From NCBI GenBank assembly GCA_945869935.1, contig CAMBSA010000185.1:1-5200 (forward strand): a stretch of 5,200 nucleotides of DNA. Direction: 5' to 3'. This stretch comes from Bordetella parapertussis. Its GTDB lineage: Bacteria > Pseudomonadota > Gammaproteobacteria > Burkholderiales > SG8-39. Below the pieces are notes generated by a model. The model had not been told where the DNA came from. It saw only the letters and a list, made by a program, of their open reading frames with translations, and did no database searches. Each line of letters starts with the position of its first letter. Position 1 is the first letter of the stretch. Made by a program: the position numbers and the translations under genes. This document shows positions 1-5,162 of the stretch, one piece after another.

Positions 1-1
1 G

Positions 2-355
2 TGCCGCAAGTACTTTCCTTTCTACACGCTGTACTGCGTCGGCATCCGGCTGCGCGAGGATCATCGACCGCATTACGAGATGTCCTGCATCCCGCCGGAT
101 GCGAAGGGCTGGGCCTACGGTTGCGAGTTCGAGCCGCTGATCGGCGACACCGTCTACAGCCGCGACACCCTGCAGTCGTTCAAGAACGAGATCTACGACA
201 TAGGCCTCGATATTGGAGGCAGCTACTACCGCTTCGGCGGCGTGATGAAGGGTTACATCCGCCGCATGTTCGGCGACAAGGTGGTGGACCGGCATCTCGC
301 GATGAAGCGCGAGGCGGACCCGGCGATGATCCTCAACCGCAACGTGATCTTCTGA
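2..355 (+). CDS. Probable FAD-linked oxidase, C-terminal fragment (5' end outside window)
   Basis: This reading frame is open from the window edge and ends at TGA 353-355, giving the last 117 residues of a larger protein. The closing segment MKREADPAMILNRNVIF matches the usual end of GlcD/D-lactate dehydrogenase-type FAD-linked oxidases, where a helix runs into K-x-x-x-DP-x-x-ILN-P-G. Here the usual PG is replaced by RN. Such enzymes oxidise 2-hydroxy acids or other substrates with FAD and often pass electrons to an iron-sulfur partner. The gene directly downstream is exactly such a partner, with a 2-nt gap, so co-translation is likely. The FAD-binding PCMH-type domain would lie upstream of the window and cannot be checked. 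The assignment rests on the C-terminal motif and context, so the exact subfamily and substrate are unknown. Confidence 0.6.
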   Translation, partial: CRKYFPFYTLYCVGIRLREDHRPHYEMSCIPPDAKGWAYGCEFEPLIGDTVYSRDTLQSFKNEIYDIGLDIGGSYYRFGGVMKGYIRRMFGDKVVDRHLAMKREADPAMILNRNVIF

Positions 356-357
356 GC

Positions 358-1320
358 ATGGCCTCGCCGATCCGATCGAAGACACAGGCGAAGCAACCCG
401 GCTTCGAGGCCTGCAGCGGCTGCAGCCTGTGCCTGCTCGGCTGCCCGGTGTGGCGGCAAAAGCGCGACCTGCGCCATACGCCGCAGGGGCGGTCCAAGGC
501 GTTGCAGAACGGATCGGGCGCGGACGAAATCGCGGCAAGCGTGGACATGTGCACGCTCTGCGGCAGCTGCGAGCCGGCGTGCCCCGAGAACATGGCGCTG
601 ATAGACATGATCCATTCGCTGCGCCAGGACCGGCCGCTCGGTCGCACGCGGGTGGAGGCGATGCTGGCGCAGGTGCAGCCCGCATCGGCCGCAGCGACCT
701 CGGGCACCGTGCTCATCGCCAACGCGGCCCTGCGCGTAACGCCGGAACGCATCGAACGAATCCGCAATCACCTCGGCAGCGCGTCGCTTGCGGCGGACGA
801 GGGCGCGGACATTGCGCTTGCGATCGAGGCAGGCGTGCCGGTGCCGCAGGAACGCAAGGCGCGCTTCGTTGCGGCGCTGGGCGGTGCAAGCCGCATCGTC
901 GTGGCCGACGGCGGCTTGGTGCGCACGCTGCGCGCGTGGCTGCCGGGCAGGACCGTGGAGGCGCTGGGGTCTGCGCTGAGCGGTCTGCCGGCGGTGCGGT
1001 CACGGCTGAAGAGCGACGACCTGTATGTAATCGAAGCGCGCGGCTTCCACGCCGACTGGCGCCGCCTGCTGCCCCATTACGACGGACTGCTCGCTGCGGC
1101 GGGCTGTGCGATGAATCTGGACCTGCAGCGATGTGCGGTGGCGACCACCGCCTCCAGCGCGCAGAATGTGCTCGGTCTGCAGGGCATCGATGCGCGGGAA
1201 CAGGCGCGCTGGATACTCGAAGGGCGGAGTCCTGCGCGCATCGTGGTCGAGGATGCGGCGGATATCGGTGTGTTTTCGGGCGTGACCGATTGCCCGGTTG
1301 TACACGTAGCGGATCTGTAA
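358..1320 (+). CDS. Two-[4Fe-4S] ferredoxin-type protein with degenerate CCG-like C-terminus (GlcF/HdrC-like)
   Basis: A 320-aa protein read from the ATG 2 nt after the preceding stop; no clear Shine-Dalgarno is visible, which fits translational coupling. Two classical CxxCxxCxxxCP motifs are seen: C19-C22-C25-C29-P30 and C65-C68-C71-C75-P76. They are separated by TPQGRSKAL, the position where GlcF/HdrC-type proteins carry an SPRGR-like segment. The protein should therefore carry two [4Fe-4S] clusters and act as a cytoplasmic or membrane-peripheral electron carrier. The remaining ~240 residues end in CPVVHVADL, like the end of CCG (cysteine-rich) domains of GlcF and HdrB, but only three cysteines (C250, C259, C312) remain and no CCG motif exists. 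Between two flavoproteins in an apparent operon, it is probably the electron-transfer subunit for the upstream FAD oxidase. The reading frame stays open upstream to position 1, but that part is out of frame with the recognisable oxidase and is not coding. Confidence 0.85.
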   Translation: MASPIRSKTQAKQPGFEACSGCSLCLLGCPVWRQKRDLRHTPQGRSKALQNGSGADEIAASVDMCTLCGSCEPACPENMALIDMIHSLRQDRPLGRTRVEAMLAQVQPASAAATSGTVLIANAALRVTPERIERIRNHLGSASLAADEGADIALAIEAGVPVPQERKARFVAALGGASRIVVADGGLVRTLRAWLPGRTVEALGSALSGLPAVRSRLKSDDLYVIEARGFHADWRRLLPHYDGLLAAAGCAMNLDLQRCAVATTASSAQNVLGLQGIDAREQARWILEGRSPARIVVEDAADIGVFSGVTDCPVVHVADL

Positions 1321-1358
1321 GCGACTTTCGGAGCGGATCGGCAAGCGACTTTCGGAGC
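1311..1358. repeat. 24-bp tandem duplication across the Fe-S gene stop codon
   Basis: Two consecutive 24-bp units, 1311-1334 and 1335-1358, differ at only two positions. The shared core AAGCGACTTTCGGAGCGGA occurs at 1319-1337 and 1343-1361. The first copy includes the last codons and TAA of the Fe-S gene; the second fills the short gap before the flavoprotein gene. Each unit contains a GGAG, the second at 1354-1357, 14 nt before the ATG at 1372, so the duplication also doubles a weak candidate ribosome-binding site. It looks like a slippage duplication. Confidence 0.85.
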
Positions 1359-1371
1359 GGAACGATCGAAC

Positions 1372-2580
1372 ATGCAATCAGCAGACGTCATCATCGTAGG
1401 TGCGAGCCTTTCCGCCGCTGCCGCCGCCAAGCGGCTGGTGGACGCGGGCCTGCACACCATCATCCTCGAGCGGCAGGAACTGCCGCGGCACAAGATCTGC
1501 AGTGGGATTCTTTCGCCGCGCGGCCACCGCTTCCTGCTGGAGAACTTCGGGCCGATTCCGCGCGAGGCGCTGCACGACCCCACATCGTGCCGGGGCGTGA
1601 GCTTCCATTTTCCCAGCCGTGTCTCGATGAGCATGGATTTTTTCGGCGGCACCACGCCGCACCTGCACCGGCGCTATTCCGACCACTGGGCGATCAAGCA
1701 GAGCGGGGCGGAGGTGCACGACCAGACCTCGTTCGCCGGCATTGAAGACACCGGCCGGCATGTGATCGTGAACGCGCGCCACCGCGGCGAGGACGTGCAG
1801 TACCGCGCGCGCTGGGTGATCGGCGCCGACGGGCCGAGTTCGCTGGTGGTGCGCTCGGTGTACCCCGACTACGCCAAGCAGATTCCCTGGTTCTTCGTCG
1901 GGCAGAAGTTCCACGACATCATCGACTGCCCGCTGGACGAGGACTACTTCCACTTCTGGTTCCACCCCGACCTCGGGCATTACACCTGGAGCCATGCGCG
2001 CGACGGCAAGCAGATCGTTGGCGTGGGCTTCAAGCGCGGCGACAACTTCGACGCCAAACACCGCAACGTGGTGAAGTACCTGGGTGATGTGCACGGCGTG
2101 AAGCTGGCCGAACATTCCAGCCACGAAGGCTGTGCCGAGAACTTCGGCCCCTCGCTCATCAACCGTTACGTGTTCGGCAAGGGCAATGTGCTGATCACGG
2201 GGCAAGCGGCAGGCTTCCTCAACATGATCGGCGAAGGCATGAGCTGCGCGCTGCATTCCGGCGCCATCTCGGGCGAGGCGGTGGTCGAGGCGCGGCTTCG
2301 CAACCGGCCGGTGCAGGAGATGTACCGCAAGATGATTGCCTCCGAAGTGCGCCGCACCACCGACCAGTGGAACCCGCTCAAGATCGCCTTCGACCGCCCG
2401 CACGAGGCGGACTTCCCCGAAGCGCTGATGAAGCTCTCCTTACGCGAGCGTGGCCTCGTGCTGCGCGACATGTGGCGCTTTGTCGTGCTGTACAAGGAAT
2501 TCAAGTGGGGCAGGCAGATCGCGCGAGCCGCGTTCGAGCGGATGATGACTGCGGGCTACGCCGAGCGACGCTGGATGTAG
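1372..2580 (+). CDS. FAD-dependent oxidoreductase, geranylgeranyl-reductase-like (COG0644/FixC type)
   Basis: A 402-aa flavoprotein. The N-terminus is a β-α-β FAD-binding fold: VIIVGASLSA followed by an acidic residue E33 at the end of strand 2. KICSGILSPRG (41-51) matches the geranylgeranyl-reductase family segment near K-x-C-G/S-G-x-x-SPR. The second dinucleotide motif is GADGPSS (151-157). YTW (204-206) followed by VGVGF matches the family's YxWxFP...VGVG strand. G277-Q278-A-A-G-F with G287-E288-G289 corresponds to GDAAGFxxPxxGEG. Family members reduce isoprenoid double bonds or feed electrons into quinones. Two features are odd: the canonical GxGxxG is GxSxxA (G10, S12, A15), and the FAD-contacting Asp of the GD motif is Gln278. 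The gene follows the Fe-S gene after 51 nt on the same strand, which suggests one operon and electron exchange. The start is ATG 1372, with a distant GGAG at 1354-1357. The substrate is unknown. Confidence 0.8.
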   Translation: MQSADVIIVGASLSAAAAAKRLVDAGLHTIILERQELPRHKICSGILSPRGHRFLLENFGPIPREALHDPTSCRGVSFHFPSRVSMSMDFFGGTTPHLHRRYSDHWAIKQSGAEVHDQTSFAGIEDTGRHVIVNARHRGEDVQYRARWVIGADGPSSLVVRSVYPDYAKQIPWFFVGQKFHDIIDCPLDEDYFHFWFHPDLGHYTWSHARDGKQIVGVGFKRGDNFDAKHRNVVKYLGDVHGVKLAEHSSHEGCAENFGPSLINRYVFGKGNVLITGQAAGFLNMIGEGMSCALHSGAISGEAVVEARLRNRPVQEMYRKMIASEVRRTTDQWNPLKIAFDRPHEADFPEALMKLSLRERGLVLRDMWRFVVLYKEFKWGRQIARAAFERMMTAGYAERRWM

Positions 2581-2716
2581 ACGCGTGGGGGCTGGAGTCA
2601 CGCCGAGCCTAGGGCGTTTCGCTGTAATTGCGAACTTTGCTAGTTTCAGATCCAGTTGCGGTGCCTCGAAGAGGGAAAGTTGATTGCTGGTTTTGGCAAA
2701 AATGGTGAAAAATGAG

Positions 2717-2777
2717 GGTCAGAGTTTTTTAGCTGCGTTGCAACGTGCGGCGCCAGACGTGAAAAGTAAATCTGACC
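2717..2777. repeat. Short element with inverted GGTCAGA...TCTGACC ends
   Basis: GGTCAGA at 2717-2723 is mirrored by TCTGACC at 2771-2777. The left end continues into a T run and the right end is preceded by AAAAGTAAA, so the similarity continues imperfectly inward. The interior holds a perfect 10-bp palindrome CGTTGCAACG at 2736-2745. GGGTCAGAG-type ends next to A/T runs recall the small palindromic elements mobilised by REP-associated tyrosine transposases in proteobacteria (established knowledge recalled, not a search). No transposase is present, so this would be a non-autonomous copy or remnant. The right end stops 19 bp before the downstream start codon. Confidence 0.45.
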
Positions 2778-2781
2778 AATT

Positions 2782-2786
2782 GGGAG
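2782..2786 (+). promoter_or_regulatory. Ribosome-binding site of the DUF2130 gene
   Basis: GGGAG lies 10 nt before ATG 2797. It supports this start, which also places the conserved MxEIxCPxCGKxF N-terminus at residue 1. It sits just outside the inverted repeat that ends at 2777. Confidence 0.6.
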
Positions 2787-2796
2787 CTCGCTAGTC

Positions 2797-4206
2797 ATGC
2801 ATGAAATCATCTGCCCGCACTGCGGGAAGGCATTCAAGATCGACGAGGCGGGCTATGCGGACATCCTTAAGCAGGTTCGTGACAGTGAGTTCGAAGAGCA
2901 ATTGCACGAACGGCTTGAATTGGCGGAGCGGGACAAGCAGAACGCTGTCGAACTCGCCCAAACCAGGGTCGCCAGCGAATTTCAGAAACTCTCCGGAGCC
3001 AAGGATGCCGAGATCCAGGGGCTGAAGGCGAAGCTCGAAGCCGATAGTGTCGCGCGACAACTGGCCTTGACCGAGGCGGTGAGGGCAGTGGAAAAAGAGC
3101 GTGACGTGCTCGAGAATGAACTTGAGCAGTCGAGGCAAGCCAATCTAGCCGCCTCCAGGTTGGCCGAAGCAACGCGCCTGAATGAGCTGCAGAAAGCGGC
3201 CGCGATAAAGGATGCGGAGATTCAGAGCCTGAAAGCCAGGCTTGATGCAAACGACATTGCCCAAAAGCTCGCAATCTCCGAAGCCGTCGGATTGGTCGAA
3301 AAGGAGCGGGACGAAATGAAGAGTGGTCTCGAGCGAGCGGAGCTTGAAAAGAAGCTCGCGGAGACGTCGCTCAGGGACAAGTATGAAACGCAGATCAAGG
3401 ATCGCGATGACGCGATCGAGCGGCTCCGGGACATGAAGGCCCGCCTGTCGACCAAGATGGTTGGCGAGTCACTCGAACAACACTGCGAGACCGAATTCAA
3501 TCGAATTCGAGCCACGGCGTTTCCGAGGGCCTATTTCGAGAAGGACAACGACGCGCGGACTGGCAGCAAGGGCGACTACATATTTCGCGACACTGATGAG
3601 GCAGAGACCGAGATCGTTTCTATCATGTTCGAAATGAAAAACGAGAATGATCGAACCGCGACGAAGAACAGGAACGAGGATTTCCTCAAGGAGTTGGACA
3701 AGGATCGCGCAGAAAAGGGATGCGAGTATGCGGTTCTGGTTTCGCTGCTTGAGCCCGACAGTGAACTCTACAACACCGGGATTGTTGACATGTTCTATCG
3801 CTACCCGAAGATGTACGTCGTTCGTCCGCAGTTCTTCATTCCGATCATCACGCTTTTGCGAAATGCTGCGATGAATTCGCTAAAGTACAAGTCGGAGCTT
3901 GCGCTGGTCAAAGCGCAGAACGTCGACATCACGAACTTCGAGTCCGAGCTCGATGCGTTCAAGTCCGTGTTCGGAAAGAACTACGAACTCGCCTCGCGGC
4001 GTTTCCAAACTGCGATCGACGAGATCGACAAGTCAATCGATCACTTGCAGAAGACGAAGGAGGCCTTGCTTGGCACCGATCGGAATCTGCGGCTGGCGAA
4101 CGACAAGGCGCAGGATGTGACAATCAAAAAACTGACTCGGGGCAATCCGACGATGGCGTCAAAGTTTGACGAACTTAAGAAGCGCGGTCCATCTGATGCT
4201 GGATGA
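2797..4206 (+). CDS. DUF2130 family coiled-coil protein with predicted PD-(D/E)XK nuclease core
   Basis: A 469-aa, full-length member of the DUF2130/COG4487 family, recognised from the N-terminus [17 protein letters not shown] and conserved blocks such as [16 protein letters not shown] (215-230) and [16 protein letters not shown] (343-358). Layout: one CxxC pair (C6, C9) at the N-terminus; a highly charged Ala/Glu/Lys/Leu coiled coil at about 25-215 containing two 35-residue repeats (69-103 and 138-172); the DUF2130 domain at about 205-370; a second helical stretch at about 375-435; and a basic tail. In the DUF2130 domain, Asp260 in GSKGDYIF followed by E279-M-K281 matches the D...ExK spacing of PD-(D/E)XK nucleases, with Glu-rich helix 224-233 before it. 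The overall plan resembles RmuC. No signal peptide or membrane segment is seen, so it is probably cytoplasmic. GC is lower than in the upstream operon and repeats flank both sides, which suggests acquisition. Cellular role is not established; DNA processing or defence is an inference. Confidence 0.9.
   Translation: MHEIICPHCGKAFKIDEAGYADILKQVRDSEFEEQLHERLELAERDKQNAVELAQTRVASEFQKLSGAKDAEIQGLKAKLEADSVARQLALTEAVRAVEKERDVLENELEQSRQANLAASRLAEATRLNELQKAAAIKDAEIQSLKARLDANDIAQKLAISEAVGLVEKERDEMKSGLERAELEKKLAETSLRDKYETQIKDRDDAIERLRDMKARLSTKMVGESLEQHCETEFNRIRATAFPRAYFEKDNDARTGSKGDYIFRDTDEAETEIVSIMFEMKNENDRTATKNRNEDFLKELDKDRAEKGCEYAVLVSLLEPDSELYNTGIVDMFYRYPKMYVVRPQFFIPIITLLRNAAMNSLKYKSELALVKAQNVDITNFESELDAFKSVFGKNYELASRRFQTAIDEIDKSIDHLQKTKEALLGTDRNLRLANDKAQDVTIKKLTRGNPTMASKFDELKKRGPSDAG
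3001..3312 (+). repeat. Internal 207-bp-spaced duplication within the DUF2130 coiled coil
   Basis: Residues 69-103 and 138-172 align without gaps, 23 of 35 identical; both begin KDAEIQ and end VEKERD. In DNA the copies begin at 3001 and 3208, 207 bp (69 codons) apart. Third-position differences show the duplication is not recent. It implies that the coiled coil grew by duplication of a 69-residue unit. Confidence 0.85.
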
Positions 4207-4250
4207 GATACGGCAGTCAAACCTGAGAAGTATTCTAAGGAATATCTGAA

Positions 4251-4271
4251 CAAGGGGGCGATGCCCCCTTG
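4251..4271 (+). terminator. GC-rich hairpin after the DUF2130 gene (possible terminator)
   Basis: A perfect 9-bp stem (CAAGGGGGC 4251-4259 with GCCCCCTTG 4263-4271) closes a GAT triloop, 44 nt past the stop of the DUF2130 gene. It is stable enough to pause or protect a transcript 3' end, but it lacks a following U tract (next bases are TATAT), so intrinsic termination is uncertain. It is also part of the larger palindromic element. Confidence 0.4.
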
Positions 4272-4413
4272 TATATCCCCCACTCCAGAGGGATGCCCTG
4301 TTCGATTCGTTACGCAATCGGGACTTGATCAGTGGCTCCCTAAGTAATCGCTGATCAAGTCCAATTTCGAGGCTTGAAGGTTCAGCGTTCCCTCTGAGAT
4401 GGGGGAGTTAGGA

Positions 4414-4428
4414 GGGGGCGTTGCCCCC
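4414..4428 (+). repeat. Second G5C/GC5 hairpin in the right arm
   Basis: GGGGGC (4414-4419) pairs with GCCCCC (4423-4428) around a GTT triloop. It is the right-arm counterpart of the hairpin at 4251-4271; the mirrored position and different triloop show that both were kept in the element. It lies 30 nt before the next start codon and could affect translation or readthrough. Confidence 0.6.
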
Positions 4429-4446
4429 CTTGTTCAGTGGATCCCT

Positions 4447-4452
4447 AAGGAA
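4447..4452 (+). promoter_or_regulatory. Shine-Dalgarno of the 135-aa gene, inside the repeat joint
   Basis: AAGGAA lies 5 nt before ATG 4458 and is part of the third CTAAG joint of the palindromic element. The same bases in the left joint (CTAAGGAAT at 4235) are not followed by a start codon. The site decides the start of the downstream gene. Confidence 0.65.
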
Positions 4453-4457
4453 TCTCA

Positions 4458-4865
4458 ATGAGTGCCTCCCCACTTCATCCCAACCAGTTTCAGGTCAACG
4501 AAGCCTGGATCGCATTCCGATTGAACGATGCGCCGATTACCACCGGGGCGGACGGCGATTTCAACGTTGTCGCGCTCATGGACGCGGCAAGTTGCTTCAT
4601 CTTCGGATCGACGCTCGTGCCTTTGAGCGCGATGGAGCCATCCAGGTTGGAGTCCAAACGCTTGCTGAAAAAGGGCTGGGCACAAAAACAGGAATTGCCC
4701 AGGACGCTTTTCATACCGGACGATCAGCCCGCGAAGTTCCTGACTGTAGAGGCCGAACGCCAGGGCATCACGGTGGTTCGCGTTCCGGAATCTCATCTCG
4801 AAGACTTCATTGCCGAATCGAGGGAGGGTTTTGCGGAGAACTTCGGCGGTGGACGCAAGCAGTGA
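4458..4865 (+). CDS. Conserved-looking hypothetical protein, 135 aa
   Basis: A 135-aa acidic soluble protein with a good Shine-Dalgarno. Its function is not recognised. It has alternating hydrophobic strands and helices: AWIAFRL (15-21), a strand pair reading DFNVVALMD then CFIFGSTLVP (about 34-55), a basic helix near ESKRLLKKGW, then LPRTLFIPDD followed by AERQGITVVRV. The pattern strand-Asp-strand, helix, 'P-x-x-L-x-x-x-D', helix, 'GITV' resembles RNase H-like folds, and in outline DUF6930-type proteins, but the similarity is topological and catalytic residues are not certain. No signal peptide, membrane segment or Cys motif is visible. An overlapping 200-codon frame on the opposite strand (4455-5057) is Arg/Pro-rich and looks like an antisense shadow. 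Direct contact with the upstream palindromic element may mean the repeat and the gene travel together. Confidence 0.65.
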   Translation: MSASPLHPNQFQVNEAWIAFRLNDAPITTGADGDFNVVALMDAASCFIFGSTLVPLSAMEPSRLESKRLLKKGWAQKQELPRTLFIPDDQPAKFLTVEAERQGITVVRVPESHLEDFIAESREGFAENFGGGRKQ

Positions 4866-5162
4866 GCCTGACCATTTGATCAATTTGAGGGGCAGGGTCG
4901 CGGAGTCTTCAGCGGGTGTCTGAATGGCGGGCAGCGACTTGCTCCAGCCGGCCTTTTCGGCGGCGGCGTTCGGCATCGCGAGGTGCCCGGGATGGTTTTG
5001 CTTCAACGAGCGGCGAAGCTCCATCGGGGCTGGCATCGGCGGAGCGCGCCACTTCATGCGTGAAGCGGGGCAATCGGGGTCGGAGTCAGCAGACCTTCGC
5101 GGGCACTCTCTTTGTTGGACTGATGGATAACATCTCCGGATGTTGTTGTTGTCTCCAAGATC
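4866..5162. other. 297-bp stretch without a convincing gene
   Basis: Short open frames exist on both strands (for example from ATG 4924 to 5130 on +), but they are rich in Ala, Gly, Ser and Arg, have no good ribosome-binding site and match no family I recognise. Small palindromes are present: TTCATGCGTGAA at 5054-5065 and AACATC-TCCG-GATGTT at 5129-5144. A run of TGT/TTG triplets (5141-5152) follows the latter. A decayed gene fragment is possible but cannot be shown. Confidence 0.5.
5129..5144. promoter_or_regulatory. Palindrome upstream of the last gene (possible operator)
   Basis: AACATC (5129-5134) and GATGTT (5139-5144) are perfect inverted 6-mers around TCCG, 18 bp before ATG 5163. The position fits an operator or 5' hairpin controlling the downstream frame; autoregulated antitoxins often have such a site. 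No factor is identified. Confidence 0.35.

Larger units (their letters stand above)
2581..2796. other. Gene-free gap between the redox operon and the DUF2130 gene
   Basis: No credible gene is seen on either strand. Base composition becomes noticeably AT-richer around 2680-2735 (several A and T runs) than in the preceding operon. The gap must hold the promoter of the downstream gene, but no convincing -35/-10 pair can be picked by eye. No clear intrinsic terminator for the upstream operon is visible. The 3' third holds the inverted GGTCAGA/TCTGACC element listed separately. Its composition change marks the left edge of the accessory stretch. Confidence 0.6.
4235..4454. repeat. Composite palindromic element, ~220 bp, with 105-bp phased joints
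   Basis: Left arm 4246-4332 and right arm 4351-4437 (87 nt each) form an imperfect inverted repeat around an 18-nt loop (4333-4350). The innermost 12 bp pair perfectly (GGACTTGATCAG 4321-4332 with CTGATCAAGTCC 4351-4362). The outer parts, 4246-4292 against 4390-4437, match at about 38 of 48 positions by hand alignment; the middle of each arm is diverged. Each arm carries its own G5C/GC5 hairpin. CTAAG recurs at 4235, 4340 and 4445, exactly 105 bp apart. The central and right joints (4324-4349 and 4429-4454) match at 23 of 26 positions. No ORF or transposase lies inside. Best read as a fold-back MITE-like element or a dimer of a palindromic repeat; the family is not recognised. Confidence 0.8.

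Noticed and set aside
1..357. Upstream extension of the Fe-S protein frame to GTG 1
   Set aside because: The frame shifted by one carries a recognisable FAD-oxidase C-terminus ending at 355, while the extension reads as Arg/His/Pro-rich noise; the real start is ATG 358.
429..1745. Long + strand open frame (438 codons)
   Set aside because: It overlaps two genes with clear motifs and is Arg/Gly/Ala-rich, typical of an alternate frame in GC-rich DNA.
1378..2403. Long − strand open frame (341 codons) opposite the flavoprotein gene
   Set aside because: An antisense shadow of a high-GC gene: rich in His, Val, Ala and Arg with no family motif.
4235..4454. Integron attC site
   Set aside because: It is palindromic and adjacent to a small ORF, but I find no paired RYYYAAC/GTTRRRY core sites at the ends and no integrase; the arms are inverted copies phased at 105 bp.
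4235..4454. CRISPR array
   Set aside because: There are only three short joints, and the intervening 'spacers' are inverted copies of each other rather than unique.
4455..5057. 200-codon − strand frame over the 135-aa gene and beyond
   Set aside because: The + strand gene has a Shine-Dalgarno and a plausible alternating fold; the − frame is Arg/Pro-rich without motifs. Its N-terminal part (4866-5057) is not excluded absolutely.
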